From contig NZ_QGGR01000008.1 of NCBI RefSeq assembly GCF_003148685.1, positions 1-64,000 of the forward strand: DNA of 64,000 bases, in the 5' to 3' direction. Shown here in pieces: positions 1-7,791 of the stretch (the first letter of the stretch is position 1; every line of letters begins with the position of its first letter). The position numbers and the translations under genes were made by a program. The notes beneath the pieces were generated by a model. The model was given only the letters and a program-made list of their open reading frames with translations, was not told where the DNA came from and made no database searches. This stretch comes from Actinoplanes xinjiangensis (GTDB taxonomy: Bacteria; Actinomycetota; Actinomycetes; Mycobacteriales; Micromonosporaceae).

Positions 1-142
1 CGGTCCGTGTCTTCCACAGAATCCCGTTGATCACCTGCCGGTGATCACGCCACCGCCCGCACCGACGGCCAGGAACCGGCAACACCGGCTCGATCGCCGT
101 CCAGGCCTTATCCGTCAACTCGCCACGACCAACACCCGACAC
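1..142 (-). CDS. IS5-family transposase, N-terminal part (runs off the window)
   Basis: This is the first part of a DDE transposase that would cut and paste its own element. The translated start contains LTDKAWTAIEPVLPVPG followed by GRWRDHRQVINGILW, the typical N-terminal pattern of IS5-group transposases. The frame is open from a GTG at 142 (an in-frame TTG lies at 151) to the window edge with no stop. Only about 47 residues are visible, so the catalytic DDE residues and the intactness of the gene cannot be judged. The AraC-type gene next to it is outside the element and looks complete. Confidence 0.6.
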   Translation of the reverse strand, partial: MSGVGRGELTDKAWTAIEPVLPVPGRRCGRWRDHRQVINGILWKTRT

Positions 143-180
143 ATCAACCAAAACTGATCAACTGATCGGCAGGACACGGC
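1..180 (-). mobile_element. One end of an IS5-type insertion sequence
   Basis: The minus strand carries the N-terminal part of an IS5-type transposase running out of the window. The probable element end lies near position 180, where the minus strand reads GCCGTGTCCT, followed outside by CTAG at 181-184. Members of the IS5 family often insert at TA-containing targets, so the TA there could be the target. The second end lies outside the window, so the terminal repeat cannot be confirmed. Confidence 0.6.
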
Positions 181-284
181 CTAGTCTGAGCGGGTGGAAT
201 CACGGAGGCGCATCGAGATCGATGGCTGCACTGCGGCCAGGTCCACCGCCGGGTACCGCGCGACGCCTCCAGGAGTGAGGCCAG

Positions 285-1154
285 GTGAGAGACGTGATGC
301 CCACCCCGCGTGGTAGCCGGCTGCAATGGCCGGGACTCGTCTCGGCCTGGGCCTGGCTGCCACCGCACCGCAACGAGACGATGACCGGATCCCACCAGGT
401 AGGTGTGGCGTTCAGCGGGCACCGTGACGTGCGGGTGCGATCGGGATCGCGGTGCAGCAGGGCAACGTACGCCGGAGGCTCGGTCATCTGCTCCGGCAAC
501 GAGCCGATCGTCTGGTCGGAGGTCCGGGAACCGACCGACGCGCTGGAGATCTATCCCACGACGGAGCTGCTCGCCTCGGTGGGCGGGCGCGGCCGGGCCG
601 GCGGCTGGCCCGTCGAACGGGCGGTGGTCGGGGGCACCGACCCGGTGGTCGTCGGGCTCGCCGGCATCCTGCGCCGGGCACATGTCGCGTCGGCGTACGT
701 GAGCGAGACCGCCGCCAGCGGTCTGGCGCATCTGCTGGTCCGGCACCTTCTCACCGAGTACGGCGGGCAGCGGCTGGCGCCCGTTCCCGGGCACACGCGG
801 CTCTCCCGGGCCCAGGTCGTCCGGGTGACCGATCTCGTCTCCGCCGAACTGAACGGCTCTCTGACGCTCGACCGGCTGGCCGCTGAGGTGCACCTGTCGC
901 CGTACCATTTCGCGCGTGCTTTCAAGGCGACCATGGGTGAGCCACCGTATGCGTGGGTGACCGCGCGGCGCATGGACGCGGCTCGCCGGCTGGTCACGAC
1001 CACGGCGATGACCGTGGCCGAGGTGGCGGACGCCGTGGGGTTCGCCAACCTCAGCCACTTCCGGCGTGTCTTCCGATCGCACGCCGGTGCGGGACCGGCC
1101 ACGTACCGCGCGGAGGTCGGGCTTTACCGCAGGGCTGCCGCGGCGCGCTCCTGA
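285..1154 (+). CDS. AraC-family transcriptional regulator
   Basis: This 289-residue protein is a DNA-binding regulator. Residues about 1-150 form the variable ligand-sensing part, and residues about 180-280 form the double helix-turn-helix of the AraC family, with LTLDRLAAEVHLSPYHFAR for the first helix pair and MTVAEVADAVGFANLSHFRR for the second. The GTG start at 285 follows GGAGTGAGG; an ATG four codons later is also possible. The gene converges on the SnoaL-like gene and overlaps its end by 31 bases, so transcription of the two may interfere. Its likely targets are itself or the adjacent minus-strand hydrolase pair; that is inference from position. It starts only about 100 bases from the insertion sequence end, so its native promoter may have been altered. 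Confidence 0.88.
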   Translation: MRDVMPTPRGSRLQWPGLVSAWAWLPPHRNETMTGSHQVGVAFSGHRDVRVRSGSRCSRATYAGGSVICSGNEPIVWSEVREPTDALEIYPTTELLASVGGRGRAGGWPVERAVVGGTDPVVVGLAGILRRAHVASAYVSETAASGLAHLLVRHLLTEYGGQRLAPVPGHTRLSRAQVVRVTDLVSAELNGSLTLDRLAAEVHLSPYHFARAFKATMGEPPYAWVTARRMDAARRLVTTTAMTVAEVADAVGFANLSHFRRVFRSHAGAGPATYRAEVGLYRRAAAARS

Positions 1155-1552
1155 GCCCGGCCGAGCAACTCGCGGCTGCCGGTCTCGTAGGCCACGGTGA
1201 GCGCGATGCCGGCGATGCGCGGCGTACCTGCGGCGGTGAGGGTCAGGTCGTACCAGCCGGCGACCATCCATTCCTCGCCGTTCAGCAGGTGGTAGCCGCG
1301 TACGTTGCCGCGGACCACTGGACCGGACTCGGCCAGCAGGCCAAGGAGGTGCTGCGTGGCGTCGAAGCCGGGCAGCAGGGCACGCCACCGCTGGACCACC
1401 TCGTCGGCGGGAACGATCTCCGCCTCACCGCCGAACAGCGAAACGTAGTCGAGGGTGACCTCGTCGGCCAGCAGCGCGCGGACGGTGTCCCAGTCCCGCA
1501 CGTCGACGGCCCGGAAGAAGTCGACGACCGTGGCGGTCACCGCGGCCTTCAT
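1124..1552 (-). CDS. SnoaL-like / NTF2-fold protein
   Basis: A 142-residue protein of the NTF2-like alpha+beta barrel superfamily (SnoaL-like). Family members include polyketide cyclases, ketosteroid isomerases and many uncharacterised proteins. The pattern VVDFFRAVDVRDWDTVRALLADEVTLDY is typical of the N-terminal helices, but in this run the residues do not by themselves reveal a substrate. The ATG overlaps the stop of the upstream hydrolase gene (ATGA at 1549-1552), indicating translational coupling, so the two products probably act together. There is no signal peptide, so it should be cytosolic. The specific function is unknown. Confidence 0.8.
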   Translation of the reverse strand: MKAAVTATVVDFFRAVDVRDWDTVRALLADEVTLDYVSLFGGEAEIVPADEVVQRWRALLPGFDATQHLLGLLAESGPVVRGNVRGYHLLNGEEWMVAGWYDLTLTAAGTPRIAGIALTVAYETGSRELLGRAQERAAAALR

Positions 1553-2475
1553 GACGACCGCCCCGCGGCGGTGAAGTGGTCCACCACTGCGGCGACCGCC
1601 GCATCGACCTGGTCAGGCTGATCGTAGAAGTCGGTCTGCGCACCTTTGGCCCACATCGTGGTGGCGTGCCGCCCCAGGCCGGCCGCGACCCGTCGGACGT
1701 TGTCCGGCAACACCGCTTCGTCGCTGTGCACCAGCAGCGTCGGCGTCGTCACGGCCGGCAGGTGGGCGAAAGCGTTGAAGGTCAGCCAGGGATGCCACGT
1801 CAGCACCGACATCTCGTTACGCCACTCGGGCACCGCGCCCCGCTCCGGGTTCGCGTAGTAGTCCATCTCCAGACTCATCGCGGCATCGGGATCCCCCGCC
1901 GCGTACGCCGGCACGGTCAGCAACCGGCCGGTCTGCGAGTAGGTGCGGGCGGCGTCGCGCGCCGTGGCGAGCCGCTGCGCCACACCCTCGGCTCCGCCGT
2001 AGAAGGGCGTCACCGTCTCCAGGTCGTGGAACCAGCCCGCGACCGCGGCGAAGGCGTGCACCGGCAGCCCGGCAGCCACCGCGCCCAACGCGAATTGGGC
2101 ACCGGCACACACGCCGACCACGCCGAGCCGGTCGGCGTCGATCCAGGAGGACCCGCGCAGGGCGCGGACCACTGCGGCGAGATCACCCATTTTGCGGTAC
2201 GGCAGCTCGGTCTGAGCGGGCTCGGCGCGGCTGGCCCCGAAGCCGGCGAAGTCGAACGTCACCGCGGTCCAGCCCTGCTCGGCGAAGCGTGCCGCGTAGA
2301 GGTCTGGCATCTGCTCCTTGACCGTCAACCACGAGCCGGCCACCACCACGCCCGGCTGCGGCCCGGCGCCCGCGTCCGCGCGCCGGTGGATCCGCGCCGC
2401 GAGCGGCACGCCGTCCGAGACGATGACCGTGTCGTGGACCTGAACATCTACACCTGAGACATCTGCTTGGGTCAC
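1549..2475 (-). CDS. Alpha/beta hydrolase with cysteine nucleophile elbow (YcjY/FrsA-like)
   Basis: This predicted 308-residue cytosolic hydrolase has an alpha/beta hydrolase fold. The nucleophile elbow reads GVCAGAQ, with Cys instead of the usual Ser; this is also seen in YcjY-type hydrolases, which have GICA-x-G elbows. The late VHSDEAVLPDN segment supplies the acid. I do not see a clear catalytic His near the C-terminus, although the segment around GAQTDFYDQPDQVD is where it would be expected. The GTG at 2475 is chosen because homologous-looking sequence begins there; the upstream 39 codons to 2592 are basic and low-complexity. It is translationally coupled to the SnoaL-like gene. Substrate unknown. 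Confidence 0.8.
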   Translation of the reverse strand: MTQADVSGVDVQVHDTVIVSDGVPLAARIHRRADAGAGPQPGVVVAGSWLTVKEQMPDLYAARFAEQGWTAVTFDFAGFGASRAEPAQTELPYRKMGDLAAVVRALRGSSWIDADRLGVVGVCAGAQFALGAVAAGLPVHAFAAVAGWFHDLETVTPFYGGAEGVAQRLATARDAARTYSQTGRLLTVPAYAAGDPDAAMSLEMDYYANPERGAVPEWRNEMSVLTWHPWLTFNAFAHLPAVTTPTLLVHSDEAVLPDNVRRVAAGLGRHATTMWAKGAQTDFYDQPDQVDAAVAAVVDHFTAAGRSS

Positions 2476-2959
2476 CCGTCCAGCGTTGGCGTCTCGCCGC
2501 CCGCCGGGGAGGTCGAATCTTGCGGACCTCGCCCGCGCCCGGTGCGGTCCGTCTTGGGAATCACGGTGACGAGAATGCCGTTTGATGGCCACACGCTCCG
2601 GCCGCCCATGCGCTCAGGCGGACGATTGGTTCTGCCTCGCAGCATGTCGGGCCAGGCTGGTGTGCCCGTGTCGGCACGCCCGATCGGAGTCGAGCCGGCG
2701 AACCTGGTGAGCCGAACGCGTCGCCCCTGAGCCGGCGCATGAGTCGCGCTCCGTACGCCGGCTTGGCGCGCGGTTTTCTCCGGCGCCGTCGGGGCGTCGT
2801 TCGCCAGCGGAGGCGGCTTGCGGCGGCGACGCGGCCGTCGGGGCGTCGTTCGGAGCGCCGGCACCGGCGGGCGCGGATTCGGTCGCGGGGACCGGCCGGC
2901 GGAGCGACACGTGCGGCACCGACCAGACCCGGCGGGTATCGGTGCCTGGTTTCGGGACA
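2476..2959. other. 484-base stretch without a convincing gene
   Basis: Several frames are open here because of the high GC content, but their translations are Arg/Pro/Ala-rich and look like noise. The only structure noticed is an imperfectly explained direct repeat, GCCGTCGGGGCGTCGTTCG, at 2785-2803 and again at 2834-2852. Promoters for the 1549-2475 hydrolase operon must lie at the low-coordinate side; no clear -10/-35 pair was recognised. Confidence 0.5.
2785..2852. repeat. 19-bp direct repeat, two copies 49 bases apart
   Basis: The 19-base sequence GCCGTCGGGGCGTCGTTCG occurs at 2785-2803 and 2834-2852 in an intergenic stretch. Both copies lie within low-complexity GC-rich DNA. They could be a binding site pair or a remnant of a duplicated coding segment; neither is supported by other features. 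Confidence 0.5.
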
Positions 2960-3772
2960 TCAGTCCCGGCTGAGGAAACCCGACAGGAGTTGCCGGAACT
3001 CATGGGGATGCTCGACCGCCGGCACGTGACCGCAGCGGCCGAGGACGTGCAGGCGTACGTCGGGCAGGTGGCGGAGAAGGGGCAGGGCTGCCGTCGCGAG
3101 CGGGGTGACCCGATCCTCGGCGCCGTGGACGAGCAGTACGGGAGCGCGGACAGCGGCCAGTTCCGGCGCCGGAACGGTCAGGTCGTCGGCCCACCGTGCC
3201 CGGGGCGGGGGGAACAACGACGCGTAGGCGGCTGCCCCCTCTCGCATCGCGGCCGCACGCGCGTCGACGGCCGCGTCGGTCACCAGTGCCGGGGTGAAGA
3301 ACAGGCGGCTCAGCATGTCTCGGGCCCCGTGCCGGTCGGCGGGGGCGGCCCAGATCGCGTCGAGGTCGGCGGACAGTGGCGCGCCGGGGGTGCCCATCGT
3401 CGAGACGGCGACGACCCGGGTGACCTGCCGGGGCCGCGCGGCTGCCAGCGCCAGTGCCACCGCGCCGCCCATGGAGTGCCCTATCACGGCGTACTGCTCG
3501 ACGCCCAGAGCGTCCATGAGGCCCGCGGCCTGCCCGGTCCACAGCTCGAGGCCGCCCCGGGAACCCGGCGGCACCGGGGTGCCGCCGAATCCCGCCTGGT
3601 CAGGCACCACCCAACGCCAGGACGGGCCCAGCGCCTCCGCCGTCGCGGCCCAGGCTCCGGACCCGGTCGTGCCGGGTCCGGAGCCGTGCAGCATCAGCAC
3701 CGCGGGGCCGCCGCGGCTGTCCAGGACGTGGACGGGCGAGCCGCCGACGGTGACGGTCCGAAGTTCCGTCAC
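2960..3772 (-). CDS. Alpha/beta hydrolase, MhpC-like
   Basis: A 270-residue alpha/beta hydrolase of the MhpC/haloalkane-dehalogenase-like type. The oxyanion segment HGSGPGTTG, the nucleophile elbow GHSMGG, the acid in HGAEDRVTP and the terminal CGHVPAVEHP with the catalytic His are all visible, so the enzyme should be active. Relatives cleave C-C bonds of meta-cleavage products or hydrolyse esters and lactones; the exact substrate cannot be read from the sequence. The GTG start lies one base after the stop of the DJ-1/PfpI gene, indicating translational coupling. Both are transcribed towards lower coordinates next to the GntR gene, so they may be part of its regulon. Confidence 0.87.
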   Translation of the reverse strand: MTELRTVTVGGSPVHVLDSRGGPAVLMLHGSGPGTTGSGAWAATAEALGPSWRWVVPDQAGFGGTPVPPGSRGGLELWTGQAAGLMDALGVEQYAVIGHSMGGAVALALAAARPRQVTRVVAVSTMGTPGAPLSADLDAIWAAPADRHGARDMLSRLFFTPALVTDAAVDARAAAMREGAAAYASLFPPPRARWADDLTVPAPELAAVRAPVLLVHGAEDRVTPLATAALPLLRHLPDVRLHVLGRCGHVPAVEHPHEFRQLLSGFLSRD

Positions 3773-3773
3773 C

Positions 3774-4343
3774 TCACGCCGATGCGGAGTGGACGGACTT
3801 CGAGAACACGTCCATCATCGCCCGGCCGAACTGCGGCATGTCGGGCCAGCCCCGGCATGAGACGAGGTTGCCGTCCACGACGTCGGGAGCGTCGATGACC
3901 GTCGCGCCCGCGTTTTCCATGTCGCCGGTGATGGGCGGGAAGCACGCGGTCTTGCGGCCCTTCAGCAACCCGTAGACCGCGGGCACCTGCGCGCCGTGGC
4001 ACACCAGCGCGATGGGCAGGTTGCGCGCGAAGAAGTGCTCGGTGATACGCCGGACGTCGGCGTCGACGCGGATCCATTCGGGGGCGCGGCCTCCGGGGAT
4101 GATCAAGGCGTGGTAACGCTCGACGTCGACCTCGGCCCACGGCACGTCGACCGGCAGTTTCCGGCCGTTCTTCTCCACGTAGGCGTCGGAATTGGGGTCG
4201 AACTCGTGGATGACCAGTTGCACGTCACGCAACGTCCGCGACGAGACGTCGACGTCCCAGCCGGCCTCCTGCACGCGATAGTAGGGATACATGGTGTCGA
4301 GTTCTTCGGCGGCGTCGCCGGTCAGGAGCAGTGCTCTGGGCAC
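3774..4343 (-). CDS. DJ-1/PfpI family protein
   Basis: This 189-residue protein is of the DJ-1/ThiJ/PfpI superfamily. The nucleophile Cys is in LVCHGAQ and the conserved segment HALIIPGGRAPEW precedes it, as in PfpI-like proteases, glyoxalases and deglycases. The TGDAAEELDTMYPYYRVQEAGW start is typical of the group that covers sugar or aldehyde damage response proteins. GTG at 4343 is preceded by GAGGAGAA at a good distance. Directly upstream lies a cluster of GATC-rich palindromes, a likely operator. Together with the downstream MhpC-like hydrolase it forms a two-gene operon. Which substrate it handles is not shown. Confidence 0.88.
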   Translation of the reverse strand: MPRALLLTGDAAEELDTMYPYYRVQEAGWDVDVSSRTLRDVQLVIHEFDPNSDAYVEKNGRKLPVDVPWAEVDVERYHALIIPGGRAPEWIRVDADVRRITEHFFARNLPIALVCHGAQVPAVYGLLKGRKTACFPPITGDMENAGATVIDAPDVVDGNLVSCRGWPDMPQFGRAMMDVFSKSVHSASA

Positions 4344-4375
4344 CCGCTTCTCCTCGCATCCGGGGGCGGCTGGGC

Positions 4376-4408
4376 GGATCCGATCGGATCCGATTCGATC
4401 GGATCAGC
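4376..4408. promoter_or_regulatory. Tandem GATC-centred palindromes, candidate operator
   Basis: The perfect 14-base palindrome GATCCGATCGGATC occupies 4377-4390. It overlaps a second inverted repeat with 7-base arms, GATCCGA (4387-4393) and TCGGATC (4399-4405). The site sits about 35 bases upstream of the DJ-1/PfpI start and just downstream of the GntR gene, so a regulator binding here could control the two-gene operon. Which regulator binds is inference; GntR/FCD proteins typically bind short palindromes. Confidence 0.55.
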
Positions 4409-4430
4409 ATTCCCCGGGGCGATCCGCCCG

Positions 4431-5174
4431 TCAAGCCTCTGCGACCATCACACCCACGTCCTCGACCTCGTCGAAGATCCGCCGGAAACGTTCGCCGGAG
4501 CGCAGGATGTGCCGGCGCATCGCGTAGGCGGCGGCGTCGGGGTCGCGCGCCGCGATCGCGGCCACGATCTGCTCGTGCTCGGCCATGGCCAGGTGGGTGA
4601 CCTGGGCGTCGCGGTGCAGCCGGAAAAGGTGCACGTGGCTGTGCAGGCGAGCGAGTGTCTCCCGGATGACCTCGTTCTCCGCGCTCAGCGCGACGAGATC
4701 GTGGAAAGCGGCATCGCGCAGACCGAAGGCGCCATAGGCCGTGGGTCCGGCACCGCCCTCCAGTTCCGCCATCTCGGCCAGCATGCGCCGCAAGCCGTTC
4801 ACCTGCTCAAGTGACGCCCGCTCCGCTGATCGGCGCGCCGCGGCGGGCTCGAGGAGCAGCCGGACCTCGAGCATGTCCTCGAAGCGGTGCTGGGTGATCT
4901 GCGGGGGAATGCGGTAGCCGGCGTGCGGCACCCGCACGACCAGGCCCTCGGCCTCCATGCGGTTGAGAGCGTCCCGGATCGGCGTCTGCGAGACCCCCAG
5001 CTCACGCGCCAGGGCGTCGATCGTGACGCGGGAGCCGGGCTCGATCCGTAGCGACATCAGCTGGCCGAGCAGGGTGTCGTAGACCTCGTCGGCCAGCCGG
5101 CCGCGGGATCGGCCCGGCGGCATGGCGCCGCCCGCGCCGTTTCGGTCCAGCGCGGTCATCGCTTCGTCGTCCAT
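4431..5174 (-). CDS. GntR-family regulator with FCD domain
   Basis: A 247-residue repressor-type regulator. The N-terminal winged helix is seen in LADEVYDTLLGQLMSLRIEPG and ELGVSQTPIRDALNRMEAEG, and the C-terminal FCD ligand domain in LEVRLLLEPAAARRSAERA through the HLFRLH segment, which carries the His and Asp residues that in the family bind a metal and an organic-acid type ligand. I chose ATG 5174 because AGGAAGGA precedes it; ATGs at 5198 and 5225 are alternatives. It diverges from the ABC transporter/dehydrogenase operon across about 245 bases, so it most likely represses that operon and releases it when a substrate or intermediate is present. Confidence 0.88.
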   Translation of the reverse strand: MDDEAMTALDRNGAGGAMPPGRSRGRLADEVYDTLLGQLMSLRIEPGSRVTIDALARELGVSQTPIRDALNRMEAEGLVVRVPHAGYRIPPQITQHRFEDMLEVRLLLEPAAARRSAERASLEQVNGLRRMLAEMAELEGGAGPTAYGAFGLRDAAFHDLVALSAENEVIRETLARLHSHVHLFRLHRDAQVTHLAMAEHEQIVAAIAARDPDAAAYAMRRHILRSGERFRRIFDEVEDVGVMVAEA

Positions 5175-5419
5175 CGCGACATGAGGTCCTTCCTGCATCT
5201 TCGACCCCGTTGACATCAGTAACAACGCTGCGGCATTCTGACGCCCTCGGCCGGATCGTATAGGAAAAGTAGCGGGCGATCGTCATCCCGCAACCCAGTA
5301 CATCGAGGCGCACTCGTGTCACCGGCCCCGGGGTGACACCGGCGGAGCCGGCACCCGCAAAACGCAACGAAGCACCTGGCGAGGTTATAGAAGTCACCAC
5401 CTCAGAAAGCAGGCAACAG
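5175..5419. promoter_or_regulatory. Divergent promoter region of gntR and the transporter operon
   Basis: This 245-base gap lies between divergent genes and must hold both promoters. On the minus strand TATACG (RC of bases near 5258-5263) is a plausible -10 for the regulator. On the plus strand GGTTATAGA near 5383-5391 resembles a -10 for the binding protein gene. No clear -35 hexamers or perfect palindrome of FadR type was found, so the operator of the regulator is not assigned. Confidence 0.4.
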
Positions 5420-6844
5420 ATGCGATCCTTACGGCGAATAGGACGACCTGCTCAAAAGGTACAGTTGGCAGCGGCGGCCATGCTGCTGGTGGGCGCCACG
5501 ATGACGGCCTGCAGCGGCGGCGAGGACGACGCCGCGCAGGTGAGCGCGCCGAAGGCACCCGCGACCATCCCGGAGCTCACCACGGACCCGGTGACCCTCA
5601 GTTTCGTCTGGTTCGAGTGGCCTCCCGCCCAGGCGCTGGAGAAGTTCGCGAACGAGGAGTACAAGAAGGTACGCCCGAACGCGACCATCAAGGTCAACAC
5701 CGTGCCGAACGCGAACTGGCACGACGCCATGTTCACCCAGTTCGCCGCGCGGAAGACCGATTTCGACATCGCGATCCTGGACTCGCAGCACATCGGCGAG
5801 GCGGTGACGAACGGCAACATCCTCGACCTCACCGACTTCGTCAAGAAGAACATCGACGTCAACGCCTACGACCCGTACCTGCTGGCCGCCTACGGCCAGT
5901 TTCCCCAGGCGGAGACCGGTAAGCGCGACGAGAACGCCAGCCTGTACGGGCTGCCGCTGCTCGGCGACACCTGGACGATGATCTACCGCAAGGACCTGAT
6001 CGGCGACCAGCCGCCGCAGACCTGGGACGAGATGATCTCAGCGGCCCAGAAGTGTCAGACGGACCACCCGGGCGTCAGCGGTCTGGCTTTCCACCAGGCC
6101 AACGGCTCCGACGCCGCGGCCGTCACCTACAACACGGTCAACGGCGTCTACGGCGGCAACCTCTGGGACGCCAAGGCGAAGAAGATCGAGGGTGTCCTCA
6201 ACGACGCCGCCGGCCAGGAGGCGATGGACGTCCTGGTCAACAAGATGAAGCCACTGACCGCCAAGGGCTCCGGCAACTGGTTCATCGACGAGGTGAACGC
6301 GGCGGTCGCGCAGGGCAAGGCCTGCATCGCGTTCAACTGGATCGCCGCGAGCGGCGGCCTGCTCGACCCGAAGCAGTCGACGCTCGGCAAATCGAAGGAG
6401 GAGATCCTCGGCAAGCTCGGCTTCGCCACCCTGCCGAAGCAGAAGACGGACCTGGTGCCTCTCGGCGGCATGGGAATGCACGTGTCGGCCTACTCGCCGG
6501 CGGCGAACCAGGCCGAGGCCCTGAACTTCATGAAGTGGTTCGAGCAGGCCGACGTCCAGAAGAAGTGGGCCGCGGCGGGCGGCGTGCCCTCACGGACCGA
6601 CGCGATCCAGTCACCCGAGTTCCTCAACGCCGGCCCGTTCAACCAGGTGTACGCCGACTCGGTGCCGCGGATGCGGGACATGTGGAACGTGCCCCAGTAC
6701 GCACGGCTGGTCGACATCGAGAACACAGGAGTCAACGCGGCTCTCAACGGCGCGAAGAAGCCGAGTGACGCGCTCAACGACATCGCCAGGGAGCAGCAGG
6801 CCGTACTCGACTCCAGCGGTAAGAAGGGCGGCGGCGGACTGTGA
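5420..6844 (+). CDS. ABC transporter lipoprotein substrate-binding protein (family 1)
   Basis: This 474-residue protein captures a solute, most likely a sugar or polyol, at the outer face of the membrane. The N-terminus is a lipoprotein signal: basic start, hydrophobic core and MTAC at residues 28-31, with Cys31 as the lipid anchor. The fold is the family-1 carbohydrate-binding type. ATG 5420 is chosen because it begins exactly at the signal peptide; the frame is open further upstream from 5333 without a better start. It opens a seven-gene operon with two permeases, two ATPases and two dehydrogenases. Codon 4 is the rare TTA, which in actinomycetes can make translation depend on the bldA tRNA. 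Ligand not identifiable from sequence. Confidence 0.93.
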   Translation: MRSLRRIGRPAQKVQLAAAAMLLVGATMTACSGGEDDAAQVSAPKAPATIPELTTDPVTLSFVWFEWPPAQALEKFANEEYKKVRPNATIKVNTVPNANWHDAMFTQFAARKTDFDIAILDSQHIGEAVTNGNILDLTDFVKKNIDVNAYDPYLLAAYGQFPQAETGKRDENASLYGLPLLGDTWTMIYRKDLIGDQPPQTWDEMISAAQKCQTDHPGVSGLAFHQANGSDAAAVTYNTVNGVYGGNLWDAKAKKIEGVLNDAAGQEAMDVLVNKMKPLTAKGSGNWFIDEVNAAVAQGKACIAFNWIAASGGLLDPKQSTLGKSKEEILGKLGFATLPKQKTDLVPLGGMGMHVSAYSPAANQAEALNFMKWFEQADVQKKWAAAGGVPSRTDAIQSPEFLNAGPFNQVYADSVPRMRDMWNVPQYARLVDIENTGVNAALNGAKKPSDALNDIAREQQAVLDSSGKKGGGGL

Positions 6845-7791
6845 GTGACGCCGTTCCTCTGACGACCGACCGCCCCGGGCAGGTGGCGTCCGTGACGCCG
6901 CCGGCCCGGGGCCGGTCCCGCCGGTTGAGCGACCGCAAGCTCGCCGTGGCCTTCATCGCCCCGGCGTTGCTGCTGTTGCTCGCCATGTCGGTGTTCCCGC
7001 TGCTGTGGGCGTTGTACCTGTCCTTCACCGACTACTCGGCCACTCGCGGGGGGTCCGGCTCCTTCGTCTGGTTCGAGAACTACACCGCGGTCCTGACCTC
7101 GGCGCAGGTCCATCTCAGGGCCGTGACCACGTTGATCTACGTGGTCGGTGCGGTCGTCCTGCAGACGGTGCTCGGTTTCAGCATCGCCTACCTGATCTCC
7201 CGGCGTACGCACGGGCGGGGCCTGCTGACCACGCTGTTCCTGATCCCGATGATGCTGTCGCCGGTCGTGGTCGGCCTGTTCTGGCGATTCATGCTCGACG
7301 CGCAGTTCGGCGTGGTCAACAGCATGCTCGGCTCGCTCGGCCTGGAACAGGTGGAGTGGCTCACCCGGCAGCGCATGGCGCTGGCCTCCCTGATCATGGT
7401 GGACACCTGGCAGTGGACGCCGTTCATCATGCTCATCGCCCTGGCCGGCCTGACGGCGGTGCCCAAGTACCTGTACGAGGCCGCCTCGATCGACCGGGCG
7501 TCCGAGTGGTTCCGGTTCCGCACCATCACGCTGCCGCTGGTGTGGCCGCTGCTGCTCATCGCCGTGCTGTTCCGGGCCATCGAGGCCTTCCGGCTGTTCG
7601 ACCTCGTCTACATCCTGACCAGCGGAGGCCCGGGGGTCTCCACCGAGACGCTGTCGTTCCACGTCTACAAGGTCGCGTTCCTGGGCTTCAACACCGGAAC
7701 CGCCTCGGCGTACGGAATTCTCATGGTCCTCGTCGTCATCGTCCTCACGCAGCTCTACCTGCGCTACCTGAACAAGCTCAAGGAGGACTGA
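6841..7791 (+). CDS. ABC transporter permease 1 (MalF/UgpA-like)
   Basis: A 316-residue inner-membrane permease that forms half of the transport channel. Six hydrophobic helices are evident, the first around residues 35-60, and the cytoplasmic EAA loop reads EAASIDRASEWFRFRTITLP; the consensus Gly after ID is Arg here. The GTG start overlaps the stop of the binding-protein gene by four bases (GTGA), so translation is coupled. It pairs with the MalG-like permease that starts inside its own stop codon, and the ATPases follow. This order is the standard layout of a carbohydrate importer of the CUT1 type. Confidence 0.93.
   Translation: MSDAVPLTTDRPGQVASVTPPARGRSRRLSDRKLAVAFIAPALLLLLAMSVFPLLWALYLSFTDYSATRGGSGSFVWFENYTAVLTSAQVHLRAVTTLIYVVGAVVLQTVLGFSIAYLISRRTHGRGLLTTLFLIPMMLSPVVVGLFWRFMLDAQFGVVNSMLGSLGLEQVEWLTRQRMALASLIMVDTWQWTPFIMLIALAGLTAVPKYLYEAASIDRASEWFRFRTITLPLVWPLLLIAVLFRAIEAFRLFDLVYILTSGGPGVSTETLSFHVYKVAFLGFNTGTASAYGILMVLVVIVLTQLYLRYLNKLKED

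Noticed and set aside
144..1388. 414-codon minus-strand frame over the AraC gene
   Set aside because: Arg-rich shadow; the plus-strand protein has the AraC helix-turn-helix.
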